Shown piece by piece: positions 45,039 to 54,073 of a DNA stretch of 64,000 nt (position 1 is the stretch's first letter; every line of letters starts with the position of its first letter). Both the position numbers and the translations under genes were made by a program. Origin of the DNA: an uncultured Clostridia bacterium (GTDB taxonomy: Bacteria > Bacillota > Clostridia > Christensenellales > UBA1242); assembly GCA_934747255.1 (NCBI GenBank), contig CAKVGH010000005.1, positions 13,222-77,221 of the forward strand, in the 5' to 3' direction. The notes beneath the pieces are model-generated. The model was not told where the DNA came from. It saw only the letters and a program-made list of their open reading frames with translations, and did not search any database.

Positions 45039-48000
45039 TTTTATCCTCCATTATTTTTTCAAAATCTTGTTTTGTTAGTTTCTTATCTTGCTGTCTTTCG
45101 CCACCAACATTGTAATCGTACTCACACAAAACCGCAAACGGACAACTTTGACAAGCATTCTTTATTGGACTGGGTTCAATATAGCCATCTAAAATTTCTT
45201 CGGTTGCATTTGCTACCAATTTATGACAGTAGTTTTTTATAGCCAAAAACTCTGCTGGCGATAATGCATATTTGCTACATTCTGCTGATAGCCCAGTACT
45301 TGTAAATTTAATCTTAAAAATATCGCTTTGTTTTACTTGTTCAGTTTGCAAACTATTATCAAGCCTTTTCATTAAATCAACAGAATCCGTCATTATTCCG
45401 CAATACTTATCATTTGCTTGTTCATCAATAAATTTGTTTTTTATTGGTATGTAAAAAGCACCAACGGGCACAATATCATACATTTTTTCAAGCAATGATA
45501 GGTAAATAATAGTTTGAATTTTATTACCATAATATGTGCTAGAATAAGAAAAATCACTTTTGCCTGTTTTGTAATCAAAAATCACAAAATAGTTATCAAT
45601 CATATCAACTCGGTCAATTTTTCCTACAATTTTTAGCCCTGAAATATCGTCTTTTGATTCCACTTGTTTTTCCACATACTTTGGCTTAAAATCGCTAACA
45701 GATAATTGCGATTGAATTTTATCGCATAGTCTTTGTGCTTCTAAAATCAAACTTTCCGCCTTAAATTTTTCAATGTCCAATTTTCCGTCCATTTTGCCAA
45801 AAGATGTAATTAAACACTCATCAATCAATTTGTCAATTTGTTTTTTGGAAACTGAATAATTATTGTTGTTGTATAAAACAACAAATTTTTCTGCAACAAG
45901 GTGCAAGAAAGTTCCTACATCAACTTTTTTAATGCCGTAAACTTCCCTTTCCTTTAACCTTAAACCATATTGTGCAAAGTGCTTGTATGGGCAGTTAAAA
46001 TACCTTTCTAATTGGCTAATAGAAGTGTGCTTTTTTGGAAAAAACAGTGGCAAAGCAATGTCTTTGTCTAAAATATGCTCTTTTTTTGTATAACCACTTT
46101 GTGTAAGATTTTGAGCAGATTTAATGTATTCATTAGTTATTTTTAAGCTCTTTGTAATTTTTCGAGTATGCTCAAAACTACCAAACAAGTGCAAATAATT
46201 TTTTCCCTTAAATTTAAGCAATTCGGCATCATCAAACTCGTTTGCGATTTTAAGTGTTTCCAAACCTTTTCCGTCAGCAGTAACAAATAATTTTTTTATG
46301 CTACCAAAAATTTCACTAGGCTTGGCTGGCGACATAAACGACAAACTTGGATACGATATACAAACTTTTTCTGCCGACAAAATTAGTTCAAACAACTTGT
46401 ATTTTTCTGTCTTATTAACAAATCTAATACTTGGGTTTAGAATGTTTTTTGAAGATAAGTATTCAATTTCGCTATCGGTTATTAGCCCACAATCATTTTT
46501 ATACTTTGGCAACTCGCCATCAACCGCCCCTACTATAAATAAATATTCATTAGGATAAAAGGACGAGTGAGTACAATCCCCAATGTAAATTTTATCAACG
46601 CCAAGCGGTACGCTAGATAGACTTGTGCAGGAAAGCAAACTGTCCAGCAAACACATAAAATATTCACACGAAATTTGTTCGTCATAAATATATTTTAGAT
46701 ACTCCAAACAAGACAACAATTTTTGATATGCTTGCAAGGTCGCACGCTGAAATGAAAGGTCACTTTCGTTATCTGTTCCCATTTTGCCAAGCATATTTTT
46801 ACAATCAAAAACTTCCAAAGCGGAAAGAAGTAAGTCTGCAAAGTCCTTAACTGTTACCGCTTGTTCAAACTTGGAATAAAGTGCAGTTAATTCCTGCATC
46901 AAGCTTTGTCTTATAGTTTCAAATTCATCATCAATAAAACTATTAAGCACCATTTTGTTTTTAATTCCGCATTTTTTATAGTAATTTTCAAATTTTTCTA
47001 TTTCTAGAATGTTTTTTTTCAAAAATGGGCTTTTTAATACATCAAAAAGATAGTCTTCAAAAAAGGCTGTGTTAAAACAGTAAAACAAGTTGATTAAAAA
47101 TCTTCCTAAAATATGCTCTTTTAGTGACGACTGGTAATCAAAATAATACGGCAAATTGTATTCATTAAAAACTTGCGTAAAAATGCTTTTATAGGAATCA
47201 AAATTGGTGCAAGCAATATTTATCTTATCAAAAGGGATATTTTTTTCTAATCTTAATTGTTTTATTTTTCTAGCCACATAATCTACTTCTGCCTTGTTAT
47301 TCTCGGCTTCAAGTAACATATAATTGTTTTGACAAATAGCAGGCTTTACATTTCCAAGTGCAAACAAGTTTTTAGCCAAAAATTCATTTTGTGTGGAAAT
47401 TGGCACGATTATATTTTCAATTTCATAATCAACACCATTTTGTCTTAACGACTGCATAAATGACTGCAATGTTTCATTTAAGTAAATGTGTTTGTTGCTT
47501 TGAACGGTGTTTGCTGATAGACCAATAGTAAAATTTTTGCTTTGTTTTGCAATTTTGCAAAGCGATTGCATTTGAACATAACTAAATGTTTCAAACATTC
47601 CAACAAAAATGTTTTTATCTGCAAAAAAATTGCTTTTTAGTATAATTTCGTTGAATTTTTCCAGCAAACTAGCACTATCAAACATATTTTTTGATAATTT
47701 TTCGTATTCACTATAAACAAATTTAATATCTTCCAACTTCAAACACAAATTCAAATTATTTGATTTGGTTGATACTTCATTTGGCGATATTCCGCTGGTT
47801 TTTAATTGCAAAATTGTGTTATAAAAATTTTCACTCAATGTACTCGTAAGTGTGTTTTTTATAAGCCCTAATTTTTGATAATTATCAAGCAAAATCTTGG
47901 AAACAAGCATTTGACCACTTTGACTATTTAATAGTTCCATTTCGCCCAATTTGCCGTCACATAATCTTTTGACAAGTCTTGTTAGACTCATAATTTCCAC

Positions 48001-48183
48001 ATTGAACGAACTTTCGATTTGTAATCTTTCAAAAAGCAATTTTTCGGCATTCATCGAAAATTTATCAGGCACGATAATTATATTTTGACTTGAAAAATCT
48101 TTCCTTACTTGCCCCACCCTGTCTAGCAAAGAATAAAAACTTTTCAGTAGCGAATTTGAACAAACTATTTTTGCTTTACTCAT
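45031..48183 (-). CDS. addB: ATP-dependent nuclease subunit B (AddB)
   Basis: A 1050-aa partner of AddA. The C-terminal nuclease has KIVGKIDRVDMIDNYFVIFDY and DYKTGK, and the Fe-S cluster cysteines appear as C731 (CPYKHF) and C1011/C1014/C1020 (CQSCPFAVLC). The N-terminus (MSKAKIVCSNSLLKSFYSLLD) lacks the GxSGSGKT Walker A of classical AddB, resembling RexB at that end while keeping the cluster. No SD is present; an extended -10 ends 6 nt before ATG, so the addBA transcript is probably leaderless. Confidence 0.92.
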   Translation of the reverse strand: MSKAKIVCSNSLLKSFYSLLDRVGQVRKDFSSQNIIIVPDKFSMNAEKLLFERLQIESSFNVEIMSLTRLVKRLCDGKLGEMELLNSQSGQMLVSKILLDNYQKLGLIKNTLTSTLSENFYNTILQLKTSGISPNEVSTKSNNLNLCLKLEDIKFVYSEYEKLSKNMFDSASLLEKFNEIILKSNFFADKNIFVGMFETFSYVQMQSLCKIAKQSKNFTIGLSANTVQSNKHIYLNETLQSFMQSLRQNGVDYEIENIIVPISTQNEFLAKNLFALGNVKPAICQNNYMLLEAENNKAEVDYVARKIKQLRLEKNIPFDKINIACTNFDSYKSIFTQVFNEYNLPYYFDYQSSLKEHILGRFLINLFYCFNTAFFEDYLFDVLKSPFLKKNILEIEKFENYYKKCGIKNKMVLNSFIDDEFETIRQSLMQELTALYSKFEQAVTVKDFADLLLSALEVFDCKNMLGKMGTDNESDLSFQRATLQAYQKLLSCLEYLKYIYDEQISCEYFMCLLDSLLSCTSLSSVPLGVDKIYIGDCTHSSFYPNEYLFIVGAVDGELPKYKNDCGLITDSEIEYLSSKNILNPSIRFVNKTEKYKLFELILSAEKVCISYPSLSFMSPAKPSEIFGSIKKLFVTADGKGLETLKIANEFDDAELLKFKGKNYLHLFGSFEHTRKITKSLKITNEYIKSAQNLTQSGYTKKEHILDKDIALPLFFPKKHTSISQLERYFNCPYKHFAQYGLRLKEREVYGIKKVDVGTFLHLVAEKFVVLYNNNNYSVSKKQIDKLIDECLITSFGKMDGKLDIEKFKAESLILEAQRLCDKIQSQLSVSDFKPKYVEKQVESKDDISGLKIVGKIDRVDMIDNYFVIFDYKTGKSDFSYSSTYYGNKIQTIIYLSLLEKMYDIVPVGAFYIPIKNKFIDEQANDKYCGIMTDSVDLMKRLDNSLQTEQVKQSDIFKIKFTSTGLSAECSKYALSPAEFLAIKNYCHKLVANATEEILDGYIEPSPIKNACQSCPFAVLCEYDYNVGGERQQDKKLTKQDFEKIMEDKNA

Positions 48184-48218
48184 ACAAATATGATAGCATT
48201 TATAAAAAAATTAGTAAA
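48184..48218 (-). promoter_or_regulatory. Leaderless promoter of addBA
   Basis: TTTACT-17-TATCAT with TGC before the -10, then ATTTGT, then ATG. The 6-nt spacer is identical to that of the GT4 gene at 17740. Confidence 0.7.
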
Positions 48219-48231
48219 TAAATTGTTTATA

Positions 48232-48420
48232 CTATTTTTTGCCATCAAATTTTAATTTTGTTAAATTCTTTTTGCTGTTTAGGTAGTTAAGCACATCTTT
48301 GCAATACTTATCTAAATACCTATACAAAAACTTTGCTTCGCTATGCGGTAACTTGCGAAGAAGGTAGATTAAATCTAATTCTTCGTAAGTTAAATTATCT
48401 ATTGTTACCAAGTCTTCCAT
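48232..48420 (-). CDS. Uncharacterised 62-aa protein
   Basis: A small charged helical protein (LTYEELDLIYLLRKLPHSEAK, then KFLYRYLDKYCKDVLNYLN) with no recognised family. Its promoter is the best leaderless example in the window (TTGACA-17-TACAAT-6 nt-ATG). It diverges from an HTH regulator gene and shares operator-like repeats with it, so the regulator probably controls it. It could be an antirepressor or a toxin-antitoxin partner, but nothing in the sequence settles this. A possible relic of a related gene is at 15923-15988. Confidence 0.6.
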   Translation of the reverse strand: MEDLVTIDNLTYEELDLIYLLRKLPHSEAKFLYRYLDKYCKDVLNYLNSKKNLTKLKFDGKK

Positions 48421-48488
48421 ATTGATATTGTATTCTCGTTTTGCGTGAATGTCAAATATTTATTCTCGTTTTGTGTGATAATAAATTT
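48421..48488. promoter_or_regulatory. Divergent leaderless promoters with paired operators
   Basis: Two direct repeats, TATTCTCGTTTTGYGTGA, lie at 48431-48448 and 48461-48478, exactly 30 bp apart (same helix face). The first fills the spacer of the minus-strand promoter (-10 at 48427-48432, -35 TTGACA at 48450-48455); the second covers the TGN of the plus-strand extended -10 (TGT-GATAAT, 48474-48482). Copy one is an imperfect inverted repeat, TTCTCG-N5-CGTGAA. The HTH protein encoded alongside is the natural ligand. Confidence 0.75.
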
Positions 48489-48689
48489 ATGAAAAACAAT
48501 TTAGCAAAAAATCTAGTTGCATTAAGAAAAGAAAAAGAACTCTCCCAAAAAGACATTGCCAAAATTTGTAATACAACTTTCCAAACAATTTCTAGATGGG
48601 AGAATGGAACTAATGAACCCGATATTGACACACTAATTTTGTTGTCTAGTTTTTTTGGCGTCACAATAGATGAACTAATAAAAAATTAA
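48489..48689 (+). CDS. XRE-family helix-turn-helix regulator
   Basis: A 66-aa single-domain Cro/CI-type DNA-binding protein. LAKNLVALRKEKELSQKDIAK, the recognition helix NTTFQTISRWENGTNEPD, and LSSFFGVTIDEL form a complete HTH_3 domain with no ligand or dimerisation domain. The start at MKNNLAK fits the -10 spacing; the longer frame of 16 more codons would read through the operator. It probably represses itself and the divergent 62-aa gene. Confidence 0.88.
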   Translation: MKNNLAKNLVALRKEKELSQKDIAKICNTTFQTISRWENGTNEPDIDTLILLSSFFGVTIDELIKN

Positions 48690-48697
48690 CTTATTAA

Positions 48698-48725
48698 AAA
48701 GTCCTTTAGGGGTTAACACTTTTGA
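48698..48725 (+). terminator. Possible terminator of the HTH gene
   Basis: AAAAGT and ACTTTT arms enclosing a smaller CCT/AGG pair, shortly after the stop codon; the T-run is weak. Confidence 0.35.
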
Positions 48726-48853
48726 AGCTAGCACAATAGAAAATAGAAACAATGTAAATTTGATGAAAAGTTCCTTTATTTTTAATTAAAATTATCCATG
48801 TAATATCATGATAGTTTGTCCAAAATACAATCATGTCAAGTTTTTCAATTAAG

Positions 48854-50824
48854 CTAATGTGTTAAATTATTATGTTTTTTCTTTTTTCTTTTTTTGGGGA
48901 CAAGAAAAGAAAATGTTAATATATAAACCACCCCTATAAAAAGTGAAATTATTATTATTGTTAGAATAATGTCTGAACTGCTTTGCTTTAAATTATTATT
49001 GTTATTATCATTTGGATTATTAGGATTTGGAGCAATAGATTCTTCTTTTTGTAAATTTATTATCATTGTTGTGTTTTTGTAATTAGTCTTGTTTTCGCCC
49101 ACATAGATTGCAGTTGCACTCGTTAACTTATCCACCAATAAATTTGAATTTTCCCATTGCCAACCAGCAGGCAAATTGATATCAGACAAACTTGTTGCAT
49201 TGCTAGGAATTTTTATTTCACTATTGGGTTTTATTGGCACATCAATCGGCAAAATTTCAAACTCTAAAATTAAACTTTCCGTGTATTTTCCCATTCCTTT
49301 TATTATGATTTTAGCAATGCCAACATTTATATTGTTTTTGTAGGAAATGGTAAAATCTATATTTTCTATTAGAATTTGTGAATTTAGGATTAAATTTACC
49401 TTTGGACAAAGTTCTTGACCAGTAAAAGAAACAGAAGAAATGTTGCCATGTTGAGCAGTGGAAATATCAATTTTTTGTTCAGTTCCTTCATTTTCTTGCA
49501 AAACTGTATAAGCTTTTATTCTTCCAGCATAATTTATGCTATTCCAACCATAAGAAGATTTGTAATGTGTGTTTTCACTTGAATTAAGTGAGTATAGAAT
49601 ATATGCACTTCCGCCACTATTGCTACTGACATTTACAACAACAGAGTAGTATGTGCCATTATCAATTTTTGCCAAATTATTTAGTAAAATCGTGTGATAT
49701 CCCCCATAATCCAAAACTCGCTCGCCACTTGCAGACAATGTTCCGCTTTCTGGATTTTCGGGGTCAGTTAAGTCGGTGTAAACTTGAACTTTGCAGGTTA
49801 GGTTATATCCATAAGTTGCTACATTAACCGCTTTCACATATTCGTTATGAGTGTTATCGCTTTTCTTTGCCATAAACACATTTGAAACGCATTTTGAATT
49901 GTTTTCACTTCGCATTGGTGCGTCTAGAACATTGTCGTAAAAATAGTTAAAATCAAATTCCGACTTGCTTGCATATTTAAACCCACAAGTATTACCAATT
50001 GCACTATCATAAGAAAGGTAAAAGTAAGGAAGGGAATTATAACTGTTTTTAATTATCCAACCACCATTTTGACTGGCGATTTTTGGCCGAAAATTGTTTG
50101 CTGGAATTGTATCGTCCCACCCAACTATAGTCATTGCGTGAGAAATTCCATCACTAGTTTCACCTTTTGTGTTGTAGTAACTTACTTCTCGAGCGTTGAA
50201 ATAAGACCCAGTTATTGCACCATATTTTACTATTGCTTTTTTTATTTCAGCTATTCTGTATGGCTCGGTATTATAGAAGTCAATTTGTTCGGCATCTAAT
50301 AGTCTATATAGATTGTTTTCATAGGCATCAGCTTTTGTAGCCACATTTCCAGCTACAGGGGCACACCATTGGGATAACATTAAAAATGTGTTATGCGAAC
50401 TTCCTGTTACATTCCATTTATCATTTGAATAAATGCCACTAGTGTTTCCAAGTGGGTCAGCATCTCTATTATGTGTTCTGTATGCAATTTGTGTTGGAGA
50501 AAAACGCAGAGTGTCTTTTGTGTTGTTGTCCAACTTATCTTTTAAAATTGATGTTTCAGACGCACTTGCAGTTGCATAAGCCCAGCAAATATCTGTGTTT
50601 TCTTGGTCAAGATTTGGGGTTACGATATCATAATCGCAGCTGTTATATTTCTCTTGACTAGCAATTTTATCAATACTTATTGTGTTAAGTGTGATTACAT
50701 TAGATGTTGTGTCAGCAAAAACAATATCATGCTTAATTATGGTTGGAAAACATGATAAAAGCAATATTAACATTACTAAAACAATAATTATTTTCGTTTT
50801 TTGTTTTTCAAGACATCTTTTCAT
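48854..50824 (-). CDS. Membrane-anchored papain-like (C1) cysteine peptidase
   Basis: A 656-aa secreted protease. A signal peptide (about 10-36) precedes a papain fold with Q74, nucleophile C80 in DICWAYATASAS, H229 in GISHAMTIVGWDD and N260 in WIIKNSYNS. C-terminal to it are a beta-rich domain (about 300-450), an Ig-like repeat (NINVGIAKIIIKGMGKY), an asparagine-rich spacer, a membrane helix (about 620-643) and a basic tail (PKKRKKKKHNN) that anchors it in the membrane with the catalytic domain outside. Leaderless promoter. Likely acts on extracellular protein. Confidence 0.85.
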   Translation of the reverse strand: MKRCLEKQKTKIIIVLVMLILLLSCFPTIIKHDIVFADTTSNVITLNTISIDKIASQEKYNSCDYDIVTPNLDQENTDICWAYATASASETSILKDKLDNNTKDTLRFSPTQIAYRTHNRDADPLGNTSGIYSNDKWNVTGSSHNTFLMLSQWCAPVAGNVATKADAYENNLYRLLDAEQIDFYNTEPYRIAEIKKAIVKYGAITGSYFNAREVSYYNTKGETSDGISHAMTIVGWDDTIPANNFRPKIASQNGGWIIKNSYNSLPYFYLSYDSAIGNTCGFKYASKSEFDFNYFYDNVLDAPMRSENNSKCVSNVFMAKKSDNTHNEYVKAVNVATYGYNLTCKVQVYTDLTDPENPESGTLSASGERVLDYGGYHTILLNNLAKIDNGTYYSVVVNVSSNSGGSAYILYSLNSSENTHYKSSYGWNSINYAGRIKAYTVLQENEGTEQKIDISTAQHGNISSVSFTGQELCPKVNLILNSQILIENIDFTISYKNNINVGIAKIIIKGMGKYTESLILEFEILPIDVPIKPNSEIKIPSNATSLSDINLPAGWQWENSNLLVDKLTSATAIYVGENKTNYKNTTMIINLQKEESIAPNPNNPNDNNNNNLKQSSSDIILTIIIISLFIGVVYILTFSFLVPKKRKKKKHNNLTH

Positions 50825-50860
50825 AATATAATATTAACATATTTTGCTATTTGGCGTAAA
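50825..50860 (-). promoter_or_regulatory. Leaderless promoter of the C1 peptidase gene
   Basis: TTTACG-18-TAATAT with TGT before the -10, then 6 nt (TATATT), then ATG. No SD. Confidence 0.65.
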
Positions 50861-50884
50861 TAAAGATTGATAGTTTTAGAACTT

Positions 50885-50926
50885 ACATAATAAAAGACAA
50901 GGAACAATTCGATATTCCTTTTGTCT
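50885..50926 (-). terminator. Possible terminator of the YwaF-like gene
   Basis: AAGACAAAAGGAA pairs with TTCCTTGTCTT with a 2-nt bulge, followed by TTTTATT on the minus strand, about 120 nt past the stop codon. Confidence 0.5.
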
Positions 50927-51041
50927 TAGTTTCAAAAATTATTGACTAATTTTAAGTTTTTACTTTATTAAAAGACTTTTTTATTTTTTTATTTATGATT
51001 CTTTGAAAATTAAGTATTATGTATTTTAATTTTTGCAATTT

Positions 51042-52487
51042 TTAATTTGCCACTGTTTGCTCTGCTCTTTTTTGAGATATACTATCTTTTATCTTATAGC
51101 AAAGTCTAATTACAAAGTAAAGTCCTACACAAAGCAAAATAAACACAAGATAAACTAAAAATTGAATAAACGGATAAAATGTAAATGCGCCAATATTGAG
51201 TATTGGAACAAAAAGTTTTCCTAAAAATGCCACAAAGCCTGTTGCAACTTCGGCATCGAACATAAATAGATAATTTGCACTGTAAAAATTGTTACCAGTA
51301 ACTTTTGCTATCATATTGAATGTAGAGCCTAATGCAAGCACAACAACAAAATAAATTGTAAAACCTATCAAGCAGTCTTTAAGTGCTTTTTTATCAAGTC
51401 GTGGAAAAATTTTGAATAATAGTGCCAAAATTGGAGCAACCAAAACATTAGTGTGTTCATAAATAAAGTGCATATTATATAGATAAAACAAACCTTTTCC
51501 TTGCAAATCTGGAACAAATAATGCGAACATAATTCCAACAACATTTACGATAACTGTAAAATTAAAAAGCTTTCTACTTTTAGTAATTAACGATAAAATA
51601 ATCAAGTACGAACCTATATTGCATAATTGGAAAGGCAATTTTTTTATTGTAATGCTAATTGCTCCAAACATTTGATTAAACTGGTAAAGAAGCGAAAGTG
51701 CAAGTGTCATACAAACTACCATTTTAGTTTCATTATCTCTATTTCTAAAAACATAATAGATTAAAGGAATTTGACCTATGGTAATTATAATCCATAAAAT
51801 ATGAGAGAATGACCACGCACTGAAAATTATATTCGACCAGCCAAAAATGTGTTGTGGTACATAAATTGGCATTGCCACAATAAGTAGTAGCGGTAAAACA
51901 ACAAAGTATTTTATTAAATCTTTTGACGAAGAAACATTAAAAAATTGTTTTTCTTGAAAAATCAAACTAACAACAATAGTTAATTCTAATAACCACTTAA
52001 TTCCATAACAAAAACTTCTAAAAGTATTATTTAATAAAAATGCTTTGAAGCCTTCACTTAAAGAACCAATGGAATTTAGTCCCCGACCTAAACTTGATGT
52101 AGCATATTGCATGTACATTGGATACATACAGATACTAACAACCGTCATAATTAAGCAAAATGTGTTTGCTATATTTTTAATAGTTTTATTTTTGTAAAAC
52201 ACAGCAATAGGTAAAATGACAAACGAAAGTGCACTAAACCATCTTACTAACGCAAAAGATGCTTCCGTTGGCGTTATAGCAATTTCATTCTGTTCCAAAC
52301 ATCTAGCAAAACTATCTGGTAGCAATATTCCTACAAGCACTAACGAACAGTAAATAACTACTAATACTTTGAGAATTTTTGTCATTATTAAATCAAACTT
52401 TTCGTTATTTGCAAAAAATTTGTATTTACACAAAAAATAAACTCCAAAAATTAACGCCATTGCTATTAAAAAAAACAAATAAAACAT
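51042..52487 (-). CDS. YwaF/TMEM164-like polytopic membrane protein
   Basis: A 481-aa integral membrane protein with about 11-12 hydrophobic helices. The middle segment KLPFQLCNIGSYLIILSLITK, FVPDLQGKGLFYLYNMHFIYEH, and the late LALGSTFNMIAKVTGNNF match the layout of YwaF/TMEM164 proteins (a conserved L-P-x-L/Q-x-C segment followed by a histidine in a later helix). The catalytic role of the bacterial members is not established. Human TMEM164 is an acyltransferase acting on ether lipids, so lipid remodelling is a possibility only. The SD is weak. Confidence 0.65.
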   Translation of the reverse strand: MFYLFFLIAMALIFGVYFLCKYKFFANNEKFDLIMTKILKVLVVIYCSLVLVGILLPDSFARCLEQNEIAITPTEASFALVRWFSALSFVILPIAVFYKNKTIKNIANTFCLIMTVVSICMYPMYMQYATSSLGRGLNSIGSLSEGFKAFLLNNTFRSFCYGIKWLLELTIVVSLIFQEKQFFNVSSSKDLIKYFVVLPLLLIVAMPIYVPQHIFGWSNIIFSAWSFSHILWIIITIGQIPLIYYVFRNRDNETKMVVCMTLALSLLYQFNQMFGAISITIKKLPFQLCNIGSYLIILSLITKSRKLFNFTVIVNVVGIMFALFVPDLQGKGLFYLYNMHFIYEHTNVLVAPILALLFKIFPRLDKKALKDCLIGFTIYFVVVLALGSTFNMIAKVTGNNFYSANYLFMFDAEVATGFVAFLGKLFVPILNIGAFTFYPFIQFLVYLVFILLCVGLYFVIRLCYKIKDSISQKRAEQTVAN

Positions 52488-52655
52488 ATCTTTAACCTTT
52501 TTAATAAATTTTATCTTACCAAAACATTATAATATAATCTATCAAAAAAACAAAAACCTTTTGAAATTTTGGTGAACGAAAAGTTTTTTTCAACTTATAA
52601 AATTACTATTATAACAATACCAAATCATAAAAGGTAATAAGACAACAGAAAAAGT

Positions 52656-52690
52656 ATAAAAAAACCGTGCCAAATTGACACGATTTTTTG
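52656..52690 (-). terminator. Terminator of tuf
   Basis: On the minus strand AAAAAATCGTG pairs with CACGGTTTTTT (one G-U), with a 10-nt loop and a T-run, 12 nt beyond the tuf stop. Confidence 0.85.
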
Positions 52691-52700
52691 TTTACTTAAA

Positions 52701-53903
52701 TTATTCAATAATTTTTGAAACAACACCTGAACCAACTGTTCTGCCACCTTCACGGATAGCGAAACGAAGTCCTTGTTCAATAGCGATAGGTGTAATCAAT
52801 GTAATTGTCATTGAAACGTTATCGCCTGGCATAACCATTTCAACGCCTGCTGGAAGTTCGATTGTTCCAGTAACGTCTGTTGTTCTGAAATAGAATTGTG
52901 GTCTGTAACCATTGAAGAATGCTGTATGACGGCCTCCTTCTTCTTTCTTCAAAACGTAAAGTTGTGCTTCAAATTTTGTGTGTGGGTGGATTGTACCTGG
53001 TTTGCAAAGTACTTGTCCTCTTTCGATGTCTTTTCTATCAACACCACGAAGTAATAAACCAACGTTATCACCTGCTTGTGCTTGGTCTAGTTGTTTTCTA
53101 AACATTTCTACACCAGTAACAACTGTTTGTTTGTTAGCGCCCATACCAACGATTTCTACTGTATCGTTAACTTTAACAACACCTCTTTCTACTCTACCTG
53201 TAGCAACTGTACCACGACCTGTGATTGTGAATACGTCTTCTACTGGCATCAAGAATGGGTCATCAATATCACGCTTTGGATCAGGAATGTATGAATCAAT
53301 AGCGTCCATAAGTTCATAAATGCATTTGCATTCTGGACCATCAACTTTTCCTGCTTGTGCAGCTTCAAGAGCCTTTAATGCTGAACCACGAATGATTGGA
53401 GTATCGTCCCCTGGGAAATCATACTTGTTCAATAGTTCACGAATTTCCATTTCAACTAAGTCTAGAAGTTCTGGGTCGTCAACTTGGTCACATTTGTTCA
53501 TAAATACTACGATATATGGAACACCTACTTGACGAGCAAGCAAGATATGTTCTCTTGTTTGTGGCATTGGGCCGTCAGCAGCAGAAACTACCAAGATAGC
53601 ACCGTCCATTTGAGCAGCACCTGTAATCATGTTCTTTACATAGTCAGCGTGTCCTGGACAGTCAACGTGTGCATAGTGACGCTTTGCTGTTTCGTATTCA
53701 ACGTGAGCAGTATTGATTGTAATACCTCTTGCTCTTTCTTCTGGGGCTTTATCGATTTGGTCGTAAGCCATAGCTTGTGCTTCACCCTTTGCAGCTAATG
53801 TACAAGTAATTGCAGCTGTAAGAGTTGTTTTACCGTGGTCAACGTGGCCAATAGTACCAATGTTAACGTGTGGTTTTGTTCTTTCAAATTTTGCTTTTGC
53901 CAT
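52701..53903 (-). CDS. tuf: Elongation factor Tu
   Basis: A 400-aa GTPase that delivers aminoacyl-tRNA to the ribosome. [10 protein letters not shown] (P-loop), [12 protein letters not shown] (G3), NKCD (G4) and the C-terminal [21 protein letters not shown] are intact. AAGGAG precedes the ATG. A separate promoter lies downstream of fusA, so tuf can be transcribed independently of the str operon. Confidence 0.98.
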   Translation of the reverse strand: MAKAKFERTKPHVNIGTIGHVDHGKTTLTAAITCTLAAKGEAQAMAYDQIDKAPEERARGITINTAHVEYETAKRHYAHVDCPGHADYVKNMITGAAQMDGAILVVSAADGPMPQTREHILLARQVGVPYIVVFMNKCDQVDDPELLDLVEMEIRELLNKYDFPGDDTPIIRGSALKALEAAQAGKVDGPECKCIYELMDAIDSYIPDPKRDIDDPFLMPVEDVFTITGRGTVATGRVERGVVKVNDTVEIVGMGANKQTVVTGVEMFRKQLDQAQAGDNVGLLLRGVDRKDIERGQVLCKPGTIHPHTKFEAQLYVLKKEEGGRHTAFFNGYRPQFYFRTTDVTGTIELPAGVEMVMPGDNVSMTITLITPIAIEQGLRFAIREGGRTVGSGVVSKIIE

Positions 53904-54033
53904 TTTTGAAAATTCTCCTTATAAATATTTTTTGATTACCTTTGTACTTTCGCTATTTCTAGCACCCACCAAAGATAAATAGGGTTTTTTACCCTTTCTC
54001 CATTATTATAGTATAAAACAATTTGTAAATCAA
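53904..54033 (-). promoter_or_regulatory. tuf promoter and leader
   Basis: TTGATT-17-TATAAT at 54005-54033. The leader begins with a small hairpin, AGGGT-AAAAA-ACCCT, followed by TATTTATC, near the transcription start; it could stabilise the mRNA or act as a weak attenuator. Confidence 0.65.
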
Positions 54034-54073
54034 ATTTTTTTAACTATTTTTTTGGAGAAAAGTTAATTTTTAA

